Assembly (NCBI RefSeq): GCF_963678635.1
Contig: NC_087062.1
Location: forward strand, 7,492,193-7,556,192
Direction: 5' to 3'
Source: Symsagittifera roscoffensis
Lineage: Eukaryota > Xenacoelomorpha > Acoela > Convolutidae
DNA: 64,000 bases
Position 1 is the first letter of the stretch. The number at the start of each line of letters is the position of its first letter. Positions 24,360 through 35,757 of the stretch are shown here, one piece after another. A program made the translations under genes and the position numbers. The notes below the pieces were generated by a model that worked only from the letters and a program-made list of their open reading frames with translations, made no database searches and was not told the DNA's origin.

Positions 24360-25548
24360 AAGTTCATGTTAATGATTTCTACTGTGAAATTTCATTAGCG
24401 CTATCGATAGCGATAAGTGGCTTTATAAAATGCTAGCGTGGCGAGGCTCAGACTAAGTATTTTTTCATTATCAATCTCCCCCCTGAAGTTTATCCTTCAT
24501 TTAAAAAGCCAAATCAAATGCTGGTTTTTGATGTAAGAAATAAAGAGAATTTATTTCTCAGCATAATTGAAGCGTGTGTCCTTCCTTTGTTAAAACCGAG
24601 AGGAAAGCAGACGGACCAGGTATGGTCACAAAACGTTCCACAAAGTTAGAATATATAATTTTTTTATATCGTTGTGTTTTATAACAAATTAATTATTTGA
24701 GACAAAAGAAAACCTCCTAGTGATTGAACATTAATTATATTTGGTAGATTATTGAAACGAATACAATTAGATTAAATGACAAGGGGAATCAAATCAGAGC
24801 AAAATTCATTCTTTAAAGGCCAAAAAAACTTGGTTTTCATTAAGTTGAAGCTATTTTTTCGGTGTCCAAAAACGCGAGTCGTATGAGTTAGGACCGATGT
24901 GGTTAACTCATAGAGTAATTTCGGATAGGGTACACCGTCTGCTCGTCACGCTATCTTATTTTCGGCCGGATAGATTCGTGCAACTTCTTAGTCTAATACC
25001 GATCCTAATCTTACTCTTATGCTTTCTAGTCTCAGGGTGTTTAACTAGTCTCTGCTAGGCTCAATAGATCTAGAGTATACTGGTTTATTGCGGCTGCTGA
25101 AGTTCTCTTGGAGAGACAACTAATTTCTAAGTTAAATTCAAATCTCTCTGGTGCTGAAATTACAATTAATTTCAGCACTCACAAATAAGTGGGTTGTTAG
25201 TTAGATGGATCATGATTGGTTAATATTAAATACTTTACAGTGGTAAAATATCTAATTTATCCAATCATAAAATATAGTTTAGATCAGGTTCCACGTAGGT
25301 ACCTTAATGAGGTTTTAATTATTTTCTTGTAGTTACTGCTTCTTCCAACTGTGACATGTTTCTATAGCTTCCATAACGCGAATGGAATTTGTTAGTGGCT
25401 TTGGACCTAGGACTCCAAATTGAGATATTGGGGTGAGATCAAGCAGGTTCCGTTTTCTAATGGAACGAAACGCAACTGAAAACAGAATTTCAAAGGCTAT
25501 AAAAACCAGTCTAATGCTCTAATATTTCTTTCACAATTCCATCTTGTT
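24360..25548. other. Intergenic; includes a perfect 11-bp stem hairpin
   Basis: No gene is seen. The most notable element is GTGCTGAAATT (25151-25161) and its exact reverse complement AATTTCAGCAC (25168-25178), separated by six bases. Nearby, GATTGG near 25215 and CCAATC near 25260 form a looser inverted pair. Confidence 0.5.
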
Positions 25549-25921
25549 ATGGACGTTAGAAGACTTGAGATCAAGGGCACCCTTCTGTTTTTTCTTTTCA
25601 TTAAATTGACTTGCCATTTGAGCTCAAAAAATAGGTTAGAAACTCTACAAAATAGACTTGCAATCAAATGCAAAACTAATTTCAATAGTTTTGGTCCGGT
25701 AGCTGAAGAGAATCTCAAAAGATTTGGTCTGGTTTGTCTGATTTTTACTAAATATCGTGCAAAGTAGTGAAGGAGTGCACCTGTTGCCCTTTTAGTTGGA
25801 CAGAAATGCCCAACTATAGTTTTCTTTGTAGAATAAAACTTTTTTGTTTGGATCTTGTTGACTATTGAACCTTGTAGCTATAATGAACAATAAACTGCTA
25901 TTTGATTTGATTTGTTTTCAG
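25549..25921 (+). mobile_element. Possible 3' end of a non-LTR retrotransposon
   Basis: A 72-codon ORF (25549-25767) contains LSSKNRLETLQNRLAIKC, which resembles the LxxLQNRA region near the end of CR1/L2-type reverse transcriptase proteins. It is followed by a short 3' segment ending AATAAACTGCTATTTGATTTGATTTG (broken here: AATAAACTGC, then TATTTGATTTGATTTG), the kind of short-period tail such elements carry. The next bases, TTTTCAG, form the splice acceptor just upstream of B4GALT7. The protein similarity is weak, so this is tentative. Confidence 0.35.
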
Positions 25922-25949
25922 GGCTAGGATGATTTGACAGGTGTCATCA

Positions 25950-28126
25950 ATGAAGTCATCATCCAACGCCAAATCTTTCCTGCTGATCTTTCTTTTGTTT
26001 TGGCTTCTTTTTGTATCCTTGTTTCTAATTTTATACCCTCTCCTTCTTAATTACCTTCCTAATGAAGATGAAAACATCGATTACCCGGTGTTCGAAAGAA
26101 GAAAGGATCGAAAACACGATCGTATTCTAGATGACAGTCACTGTTTATGTGTGATAGTGCCCTATAGAGACCGATGGGATCAATTGACTGTGTTTGTGCC
26201 ATACATGAATGAGTTTCTAAGAGAACAAGGAATTCGATCTTATATCTACATGGTTAATCAGATGGACAGATATAGATTCAACAGAGGCGCTCTTCTCAAT
26301 ACAGGATTCCTATATAGTCACCCTAGCTGCGATTACATGGCATTGCATGATATAGATTTGCTACCAAACAGGGTTGTCACCTTTCAAAAAATATTTATTG
26401 TACAAATATAAAACAGAATTTTGAACCTCAAATACCGAGTTTCATTTAATTTTTTGTCTTGTTTGACAAATATCTAGCGATTAAACTGCATTTTTATGAA
26501 GCAGGCAAAACTCACCGAGATGTTAGTGATTGGTAAATTTGACTGAATTGGAAACATTTTATTGGTTACTTGCATTTGCATCTCAATTGTTTAATCGATT
26601 ATGCGCCGCTATTTATGTTATATACTTAACAACAAGTGCATAAAAAGTGTTTAAAATGACTTTTTTGTGTTTAAAAAAAAGTTTAAAAAAATGTTCGGAA
26701 AATGCAAAGAAAATTGTTGATGGAATGAAGACAAAAATAGACAAGAATTGTCGGTTACTGTGCATGTAGCACAGAATGTTCCGACCATAGTCTTAAAAAA
26801 TACAATTTTTTTTCCAATTAGTGTCGTTTTTCTGCGTCGTGTGATTAAAAAATCTGAGCGAAGAACATAGGGCATAGGCAATTTCGACAGCCATAGTAAA
26901 AAGCAAATTTGAAAACCATTTTTGTAGAAAAGTTAACAGAAAAATGAAAAAATCTGAAAAGTTATCAACATTTTTTTGTCAGAAAGTTTTTTATGTTTTT
27001 GATTTTTAAAATGGCACTAAAAACTCCGAAAACTAATTTTACTCGTGTAAAAATAACTTTTTAAGGTTTAAATTAAGAGTAAATAAGCTAATGTAAGCCT
27101 GGTCACTCGCTGTATTCTCTCGCTTTACCCACTCGAAACTAGACAAAAAAAATCAAAAATTTCCAACCGTTTTGACACTTGGGAAATTTTTGAAGTCGTT
27201 CGAATCACGGCTAATAGGGTTTTTATATGATATATCACTCCACACAGTCCGATGATTTTTTGTGGTACCTGATTGTGCGAGGAAAACAAAAAGAAAAAAT
27301 CAAAACACCCAAATAGAAAGATCCTCTCCATTTTCAATGGTCGGAAGAATTAAGTGAGATATTATGACAACCCTGTTATGAATTAGTCATCGAGTGAGGT
27401 ACAAATACCCACCTGAAGCGGGCCCGGTGCACGTGACTGCCCCCAAATACCACCCCTTCTACGATTTCCCAGACTACTTTGGAGGCATTGTTCTCATCAG
27501 GAGGGAACACTTCCAGAAAGTGAACGGCTTCTCAAACAAGTTCTGGGGGTGGGGCTTGGAGGATGACGAGTTCAGAATGAGAATTGTGGATGGGGGGTTG
27601 AATATAACAGTGCCTTCGTTTCCTGAGTCGCACAAGGTAGTCTAAAAAATCTTAGAAGTCACCGAATAGTATTTTTACCTACTTACTATTTTCATTCAAT
27701 ATCTGCGATTGATGTGCTTTTGTTAAATAATAGTGTTCAGATAGTAAAGTGGAAGGTTTGTCAAAAAGCAAATTAGGCTGGATAATAAAAAATTTGATTG
27801 CAACTAGATGCAAAAAAAAACAATTTTAAGCTGAAAGACAGTTAGTATCATAAGATTTGAAAATAATGTCTTATTTGTTTCAGATGAACTCCTTCGTTCA
27901 CATCAGTCCAGAAGGAGCTGCGAAGAGCATCCGGGACTCGAAAGACTGGATGAACGACATGCGTCGCAAGCGAGACAGAGTCGGAGGCTACCGGAGTCTC
28001 AAATTCAAAAGCCTCCCTAGAGTGCACAAACTCACTGTAGACAGCTACCCATTCGTACAGTTAGATGTGCAGTTCCAGTGTAATGTAACACTCACGCCTT
28101 GGTGCATGTCAGAAGCATATCTATAG
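25950..28126 (+). CDS. B4GALT7: Xylosylprotein beta-1,4-galactosyltransferase 7
   Basis: Exons are 25950-26371, 27387-27636 and 27884-28126, encoding 304 residues; the human enzyme has about 327. The enzyme adds the first galactose of the glycosaminoglycan linker tetrasaccharide, in the Golgi lumen. Residues ~10-35 form a single N-terminal membrane anchor (type II topology). Family landmarks follow: VPYRDRW, the RFNRGALLN block, the metal-binding D-x-D as LHDIDLLP (~130-137), FGGIVLIRREHF, and the nucleotide-sugar motif WGWGLEDDEF (194-203). The C-terminal TPWCMSE matches the family's TPWC ending. The ATG at 25950 follows an in-frame TGA, so the start is secure. An acceptor (TTTTCAG|GG, 25915-25921) lies upstream, implying a 5' UTR intron or trans-splicing. 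Intron 2 is GT-AG. Intron 1 has no canonical solution (see findings). AATAAA lies at 28320. The exon 1/2 join can move by a few bases; the length-preserving joins give LLPNSHRVRYKYP or LLPNRHRVRYKYP. Confidence 0.93.
26369..27375. mobile_element. TIR element (family M1) forming intron 1 of B4GALT7
   Basis: The inverted repeats CAGGGTTGTCA (26369-26379) and TGACAACCCTG (27365-27375) bound a 1.0-kb element; one more A/T pair on each side extends them to AACAGGGTTGTCA. CAGGG ends and an 8-bp target duplication are typical of hAT transposons. The flanking octamers here, CTACCAAA and TTATGAAT, match at only 4 of 8 positions, so any duplication is old or doubtful. Joining CTACCAAA directly to TAGTCATCG recreates an uninterrupted B4GALT7 frame, consistent with insertion into an exon. 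No transposase ORF is present, so it is non-autonomous. Interior blocks (TAGCACAGAATGTTCCGACCATAGTC and others) recur near 44500, 50930 and 55470. Confidence 0.8.
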
Positions 28127-28549
28127 ACTCAAACTCAAATTTAGTTTTCTATTATCTGTTCTCTTGTTGTAATTTGTCATCTATAAAATTGTATCGATAT
28201 TGTAATTGCATGTCTCGGCGCTGAATTGTTGGTGCTGTATCGTCCTCCTTAGTTGTAGTTTTTTGTAATTTTTGTTCTAAAAAGTATATTTTTTGTCATT
28301 GTTTTTTTTTCGTACGACTAATAAACGATCGAAGGAATATAGCATTGCATGGCTTCATACTATGCATTTTGATTGATACCTCATTAAAAAGACAAATTTT
28401 GATGTTTTTGGGTAGCATACGTGAAGTCTTAAAGATGATTCAGACTTAAGAGGCAAAATTCGAAATGTATTTCCGTGTCGTAAATTCTTAATGCTTACTC
28501 AGATCACTCAAAAGGACAAAAAATTCATTTATTACTCTAGCGAGCTTGC
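28127..28549. terminator. B4GALT7 3' UTR and polyadenylation signal
   Basis: AATAAA at 28320-28325 lies about 194 bases after the stop codon, preceded by T-rich sequence. It is the first canonical polyadenylation hexamer downstream of the gene. Beyond about 28350 the sequence is unremarkable. Confidence 0.55.
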
Positions 28550-28890
28550 GAGCGTTAGTGTATTAATACGAACCTTCTTGTCTTCTTACTCAACTCGCAA
28601 ATAAAAGTGTTCACTTAAATGGAAATTTCACTGTAGCACTGGAAATTGCATAGCATCTGTTCTCTGCTTTATTTGTGGCTGGTGCTTGTCAGCAATAAAG
28701 CGTCCGTGGCTGAGTGGTTAGTGCGTGTGATTCATAATCTCTAGTTCGCAGTAGGTCGTAGGTTCGAATCCGAGGCGTAGGCGAATTTTTACAAATTCGA
28801 GGCTTATTTCTTTTTTATTGCACTATATAGAGCTACTTTTTGTCAAGTTCTCGCTAGTGTTTGCGTAGCGCAGCTTCGCCTCTTTGTTCA
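28550..28890 (+). repeat. SINE-like repeat with a Met-tRNA-like head
   Basis: It shares CAACTCGCAAATA, ATTGCATAGCA-like sequence and the terminal hairpin TGCGTAGCGCAGCTTCGCC (28862-28880) with the copies at 13800 and 37225. Its head has a very good A box (GTGGCTGAGTGGTTAGTGCG), a TTCATAA loop like a CAT anticodon, and a B box GGTTCGAATCC. The acceptor-stem halves do not pair and the spacing is too long for a functional tRNA, so I read it as tRNA-derived. Confidence 0.6.
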
Positions 28891-30039
28891 TTGATATGTT
28901 TGTGTTATTGAATGATTTTTTTAGGTCGTGAGTTGTTTTTTTTGGGAAAATTTCTCTCTCAATTATGTTTTGAGGTGGTTCGGCTTTTGATATTTTTGTT
29001 TTCAATAAACGAATTGAGGACTTTTTAAGTTCTTCTTTTCCTTTGTTATATGGAAGGCATTTCTCTAAATAGGAGAACTGTAAAAAAAGTACCTATCATA
29101 AACAAAACCTGAAGTTCAAAGAGTTTTAAAGTGATGTTTTTTTTCGAAAATTGAAAAATGTTCAAAATTTTATATTAGTGTTTTTTCGGTTTCCGAAGTT
29201 CAAACTCATTTGCTAAATGAAAATGAAATCACGCTCACTAATTTGTAAATGGTGCGCAAAAAAATGTGATTTACTTTTAATTTCAAGCGTGGGTTTCAAT
29301 TTCTAGAGTTTTCAGCGAAATAAAAAATACTCATTAAAACCGTTTCTCAAAGAGCTTGGTTTATTGAAGGTTTCTTAATTTTTTTTTCCAATTCAATTGA
29401 AGTCATGAACTTTTTTTCTGACTTACTATTAGATATGTTTGTGTATTTACACTCCTTGGGCATTTTTTTGTTATACAAAAGTTAGTCAGCTTATTATTAG
29501 CAGGTAGTTAGTGGTAAGAATCCTGGAGTATGTTTTTTAAAATTTGAAAAAGAATTGATCAGTTTTCAGTTCGTCATTTACAAATGTTAGTTCGAATTTG
29601 AGACCAGCCGAATTCTTACGAATTCCAATTTTGTTTCTGATTTTTTTATAGAGCTGCTTTTTGTGTTCTCGCTAGTGTTTCCAAAGCGCAGCTTCACCTG
29701 TGTTTAATTGTAGCTTCTACATATTGCAGATAAGCTATCAGTCGGCCTGACACCTACTGCAGAGTATTGCCCTTTGGTTTTATTTTCTTTATTCCAGGTT
29801 GACTTATTTTGAGCTCTTTTTGTGACTCAAGGCCATTTTTTTAGTCTAGAATTTTCAAGTGGTAACAATATTGCAGCCAAATTTGACCAGGTTGTAGTAG
29901 AATTTAAGCTAGAGATAAATTGGAGTCAAGTTTTTTTAAATCAACCAGCCCGGAAGTCTAACTTGGAGGTTAATTGTTTTTGGCAAGAGCGCATATATTC
30001 AACGCCCATTAAACCATAATTTACTTGCAAGAGCGCTCC
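28891..30039. other. Intergenic; one more hairpin-motif copy
   Basis: AT-rich DNA with no supported gene. Near 29640-29705 the phrase ATAGAGCTGCTTTTTGTGTTCTCGCTAGTGTTT followed by a CAAAGCGCAGCTTCACC hairpin (first phrase positions 29648-29680) repeats the end of the 28.5-kb SINE-like copy, so a fragment of that family lies here. Confidence 0.5.
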
Positions 30040-30195
30040 TTGCAAATTGCAGTGATCGTGTGAGTTGAACCAGCATTCATATGATAGCTGGGCAACATCA
30101 CTACCGAAGTGCCACATGGTAGAAGATAGAACACACTCAATGTGACGTTCTGAGTGTGATTGTATTACCACTATACTAAATGCCTCTAGATATTT
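30040..30195 (-). repeat. Possible Asp-tRNA-derived SINE head
   Basis: On the minus strand, from about 30185 downward, the sequence has an A-box-like TTTAGTATAGTGGTAATAC, close to that of tRNA-Asp. An arm pairing CACACTCA with TGAGTGTG surrounds ACGTCAC, with an Asp-like GTC. A B-box-like GGTTCAACTC lies about 80 bases further on, too far for a tRNA. I take it as tRNA-derived and not a functional gene. Confidence 0.4.
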
Positions 30196-30199
30196 CTGG

Positions 30200-32600
30200 G
30201 TCTTTTTTCTTATTGCGCTCAAAAATCAATATTTCAACATCTTGAACTGAAACTATTTTTCTTCAATCTGAGAATTAGCCAATAAAATTTTATTACCATC
30301 TCAAAATGTTTTGTTCATTTTAAATCAAGTTATAAGCAAGCCGTATTGGCCTGAAATGAAGATTGTTTGGAAAATTACTGAAAATCATTTCAAATACGCT
30401 CCAGGGTTTTACCAAGATCAGAAAAGAAACACAGAAAACAGCTCCAGAGATTAAAGTGACCACATTCATTTCTGCTCATATTTTAGCCTTGTTAGAAGTC
30501 GGCTTAAAATTAAATGATAGCGTTTGTTTTAACCAAACCAACCAGTGCTATCAGTAGGTTGTTCTCAGCATTGATAATTTGAATATTACAAAATCGCTAA
30601 ATTAAGAAATTTGGGCTGAAAAAGTTTAAAAAAACCGTTACGTCTTCTGGAAATGAAGGATTTTCAATTTTATGAAAAAAGGGAAAAAATATTATGGAAG
30701 AAAAAGCGCCAATGATTGCTTAAAGTAATCAGTAAATAGGCGCAAATTAAATCATTAAATCATTTTGTTTAAAATTTTTGCCTTTTCTTACAAGAAGCCT
30801 TTTTCTACTTTTTATTCGAGTATGGGTAGATTTTAGGGTTGACACGAGTTTTATGTGTTAAAATTTTCCTATTTGTTATTGGCTTAAGCCATCGACGCCA
30901 AAGTTTTATCTAAATTTGCTGCTTATGAAGGACTTGAAAGCTGCTTCCTTGTCTAACATTGCACTTCCTTTACGTTCCAATAGTGTAAGCTCCAGGTACA
31001 TATGTGCTAATCTGTCGGGACCCTCGTATTGTTAGGGCACCGTATTTTATTCTATCGCTTTTTTCGAATCAAGTTTGAAAGTATCCGATAAGATGCTTGT
31101 TGACAATGTATGCGAGCTCGCTAATCGCTATAAATAAAGAAAATAGCGGAAACTTATGTTTTTCGAAGTCTTCTGAAAAATTTTTAGTCCGCGATTTCAG
31201 GAAGTGTTGAAATTTTGGCTCTTTTCTTCACTGTTATGATTTTTATTTAAATTTAGGTTGCTGTACAATTTGCTCCGAATTCTTGAATAGGTTAAAAAGT
31301 GAGAAAATTTAGGGAACAAATTCTTGTAGGTTTCGAAAATTAGTGAAGAAACTTTCGAATAAATTTGAATACAATCTTTAATACTCCCAAATCTTGGCTT
31401 AATGAAAGTGGAAGCAGTTGTAAATCAGATATGAATTGACTCTTCTGAAATCAAATCTGGTCCTCTTACGGTAAATACTTTCCACGTTAACTTAGTCTAA
31501 AAAAACAGAAGTTTTCAACCCTGTTTTTCGGGACATTTTTTGAATTTTTTTTTTGGAATCCAGATCATGAGCGAAAATGGCCTGTGAAGTTTCTTTGAGA
31601 TGCCTGAAGTTGCACGGAATATCCCCCTTCCTCCTCTGTAGGCTATAGTTCCTTCAACAAAAAAGTAAAATAATTTCAAATAATGAAATATACACAAAGC
31701 AAACAATTGTAGAACCTTCAATACGCTATAATAACGGCGATACTGTCGAAACATTGTTCACAAAAATCTTAGACGGCCAAGGATCTTTTTGTAGTACGTT
31801 GATCTAGGAAAACATTCAAATATTTGGTAGTTGGCCTTGGGTTTGGTTTTGAAAACACTAAAGTCGTCTGAAAACACTAGTAGTCTGAGCAGAGGTGACC
31901 TGGATTATTTCATACTTCAACTATGATGGTCTTACTACCCTTTCTGTAAACATGATTGCATCTCAAACTCAAATGATGATGTTAAATATGGACAGTTTTT
32001 GTTGGTCTAAATGGAGCAAGACATTGTTTGTGGCCATTGGTAAAAATATCTAAACAATCGAAAATAAAAGGACCTTGTAAGTCGCTGAATTGAAAGTAAA
32101 TATAAGTGAGATCAAAACATTAAAAGGCGCCTGTTTGAAGGTAAAGATGATCTGTTTGCTAGCATAAGTAGGCGGACGTGCAAAAGGATGTTTGTTATTT
32201 TTATTTCTTCTTACCAAACCGAACTTGATGTAATAATTGTTTTGAAACAAATATTAGTGGTTAAATTTGATTAGCCGAACAGCTTTACGACAATATGATC
32301 GTACAAAGTTTGCTCGTATTTTGCTTCGGACCCTTCTATGGTAAGCTGGCACTGCTGTTTGGTTAATTAATTTCCCCCGTCAGTTTTGTTTACGATTTTA
32401 TTAACTTCAGTTCCTCGATATTTTGTTTACAATTCACAAGAAAATCACTTGGATTTTATAATTGAGCCAATTGATTGTTAAGGTTTGCAAAAATCATCTT
32501 GTATTTCATCAAAATAACATCGTACTTGTTTTTGGTTCATTTTCTATGTGTGAAACGAGCGCTGAATTACTCATTGTAAAAGACTCTTAAACTCAAAAAG
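30200..32600. other. Intergenic; no feature recognised
   Basis: AT-rich sequence without exon-like segments, clear repeats or RNA genes that I could support. The last ~300 bases before 32626 should contain the promoter and 5' UTR of the ankyrin-repeat gene, but no specific element stands out. Confidence 0.45.
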
Positions 32601-32625
32601 CATTCAAAAAGTATTTATTTAATCA

Positions 32626-35600
32626 ATGACCAAATATACTGCAAGTATGGCTCCGAATTCCAATAACTCATCCCGAAAAAGCTCGCCCCCGCATTCATAT
32701 GGCCACCACACTCTACCGCTGATTAACCACCCCTTCTACCAAACTCCCCCCTCCAATTCATCTTCGCCTCCGTCTCGATCCCCACCTTCCGGCTCGCCTC
32801 CTGCTGGCATGTCGCTGTTGACCCCCTTTCACCGACACTCCAACTCTGGGGAGAGCCTCCATCATCAGCAGCATAATCGGATGTCACCTGTAAACCCCCC
32901 CTCGAATCATGCTCCAGGGGGCGCCTCAACGGTGGGAATGAACGGGGTTCCGAAGCCCAGACGAGACCAGGTCCAGGAGTTTTTCAAGCTGGTCAAAGAC
33001 GGGAAGATCAACGAGGTCAACCAGGCTCTCAAGAGTAACCACCAGTTTGCACTGTGTTGCGATGACAAGCAGGTAATGAACACATAAGAAGAATTCCCCA
33101 AACACATTTATCTCACATATAATTAGTTCAACGGTATTCATTTTGGACCCTTCAACCGTAACAAAAAACGGTTTTTTCTACATTGAAATTAATATATTTA
33201 ATTTAAAGACACGCTTTTGCGTAAGAACACGCTTTTGGCTCTAAGAACTGATAAGAGCTGAAAACATTGGAAAATTTTTACGTTCTTTTCCAAAACTGGG
33301 CAAAAAGCGACCCACAATAGGGTTGCCATTTACCTTTTATAAACAACATAATTCCTAGAAAATTGATAGATGCATAGTTGTGGATGTTTATTTGAAAATT
33401 TTGATTTGTTTCGATTTCGAATTGTAGTTGAATTTTGTTCGCCTTGCTTCAGAACAACGCCCTGTACTACGCGGCCTCTCTCGGTGACAAGCAGATGTCG
33501 GACATCCTGTTGAACAGTGGGGCAAGTGTCAATCATCAGGGGGGAGATATCAGAAGCACCCCCCTAATGGCGGCCGCTGAGAAGGGCTTCTCACAGTGCT
33601 GCGATCTATACATCAAGAGGTTGGTTTAATAGAGCATTCAAAAATAGTTTGATTTTTCTTACCGCTAATTTCACTATAAAACCGATTAACTTCTAATTTT
33701 TTTTAAAGAAACTATGTTAGCTGCTTTGAAAACGCGGAAATTTGTGCGTCGTATGTTCATGAAATCCAAAACATAGGATATTGTATTCTAGATTGTTCAT
33801 ACTTAAAGCAAAATTTGGCATATGAAATTTAGTAGCCCCTTTCCAACTAAATTAGATAGAGACTTAACCTTCAGTGTCAATATAATTTTTTGCAACGGAA
33901 AAATGAGTAAACATTTTGGCTAATGATTTTTAATGAAAAAAAGGAAGCAAGACATGTTTTTGTTTCAGTGGGGCGAATGTGAATGCCGAAAACATGGCTG
34001 GCAACCGAGCTCTGCATTTGGCTGCTTCCAGAGGCCACCACGACGTCTGCCGAGTGCTCATCGAGAGCGGAGCCGAGATCGGAGCTACGAACGGGAAGAA
34101 TCTGAATGCGATCAACGAAGCTCAAGCTGCTCAGCATTATAATCTAAGTGATTATTTGAGGCAGCAAATGGGGCAGAGGATGCAACCTTCGTCCACCAAT
34201 CAGATGCAAGCTGGGCCAAATATGCCATCGAGAAATATGGGAGGCTCAAACACGAATGGCATATCTTCGCTTAATATAGGTAAGAACGATTTTTTTCCGA
34301 AGAAATTTTATTGATCTTGCTTGAAAAAACGTTTAACGCTGAGGTTTTTATATTTGATGGTCATGATATATAAGAGATCATGATATAACAATCCGATATT
34401 TTGTCACAAATTCTTGTTTCGACGGTATATTTAACGTAATGCTTATTGCGAGTTTCAAATTATTTCAGGATTCGGCGACCGCAATTCAAATTCCCGAAAA
34501 AGTCCCCAACGACAATCGTCAAGCAACATCAACGGAAGTCCTAACTCAAGCAGTGGAAACAGTTCACTTACTGGAGATTACAAAGGATTTCCTATCGGAC
34601 AAATTTTAAATTATGAGTCGGAAAATAGAGGAACGGTAGTTGGATCGTATTCGCCTCCCGAGGATCCGATGTCTGGAATTCGAGACCCCTTCAACATCGA
34701 TCTTCCATCGAGGAGTTTCTTTGAATCCGAGAAAAGTCCCTCCAAAGGTGACATCAAGAGCTTTAATTCTGTGGAGTCTATAAACGCAATGGACGTTAGT
34801 TTCGCGCACATAATCGGATCCAAAGCAGGACTTTCGTCGTCTTCGCCATCATTGGATTCAGTAAAATCCTCCCCAAATACGGAGATCCGGACATCGCCGC
34901 CTATAATGTCACTGCCAGTTTCGTTGTTTTCACCTATGTCGACTTCAAAGAACACACCTTCTCCATCTCGGCAGGAAACTTCCGATTTGGCAGCAGGGCT
35001 TGGAATCGGACTTCAGAACATCCTCTTTCCGCCATCGGAGTCCAACCCAAAAATGAACGTGGGACATCAACCTGCTTACCAAAACGGGGGACGAAATGGA
35101 AGCACTAGCAACAATGGGTTCGGAAGTCAAGGAAAAATAGGACAACATAGATTTTCCAGCGTGAATTCCAACCATCAAAGCCAAATGTCGAAAAAGGCTT
35201 GGGGAGAAAATGGTAGCGGAACTACTCAAGACGTGAACGGAAATTTCTACAATTTTCCTCATGCTCCCGAGGGGATTTTCTCCAATTTTAAAAAACCACA
35301 GTTTTCGCAATCTGGATCTGCGACCGAACTGAGAGCAACTGCGACCCCAAGTATATTTGATACTCCGGGGTATCATAGCAACCAGCAAATCGATGCTTTG
35401 ATCTCTGACATCTATGAACCTAAAATTTCCATTTCCCGCAATCAGTTGCAGGATTTATTGAAACAACAACAAGCGTTTTTACAGCAGAACCCCAACCAGT
35501 TTTTGTCGACCCAAAACGGACGACATTTCATGGGTGGAAACACAGTTACTTCAACTGTTAATATGAAATCGCAGCAGATGCAAAGTCAAGACAGCTTGAG

Positions 35601-35757
35601 GCTTCAGTACTCGCAACTCTTGATCAATGATTTGAGTAAGAAAAACAGAGAGTTAGAAATGAAATTGGGCGATACTGAAGCTCAATTGTTGAATTTGAGA
35701 TTCGAAAACCAGCAGATGAAAATGAGACTTAAAAACCTAAACGGGTTTGGAAACTAA
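32626..35757 (+). CDS. Ankyrin-repeat protein with disordered flanks and a C-terminal coiled coil
   Basis: Exons are 32626-33072, 33453-33619, 33969-34279 and 34469-35757, all joined at GT-AG sites in matching phase, giving 737 residues. Residues ~1-105 are Pro/Ser/His-rich and probably disordered. Residues ~108-275 contain about four ankyrin repeats: VQEFFKLVKDGKINEVNQAL, then NNALYYAASLGDKQMSDILL with TPLMAAAEKGFSQCCDLYI, then NRALHLAASRGHHDVCRVLIESGAEI, ending with a partial repeat. A long Ser/Asn/Gly-rich low-complexity region follows. Residues ~675-733 form a coiled coil rich in Leu/Glu/Lys (LLINDLSKKNRELEMKLGDTE). Ankyrin repeats bind proteins, and the coiled coil suggests oligomerisation. 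I do not recognise a named family, so no function is given. The ATG at 32626 is the first in the frame; a second one lies at 32647. AATAAA occurs at 36144. Confidence 0.85.

Noticed and set aside
28700-28790. A functional tRNA-Met gene
   Set aside because: The A and B boxes and a CAT loop are present, but the acceptor-stem halves do not pair and the variable region is far too long. The segment belongs to a dispersed repeat family.
34945-35388. 147-residue minus-strand ORF, and other minus ORFs at 34606-34955
   Set aside because: These are shadows of the last exon of the ankyrin-repeat gene.
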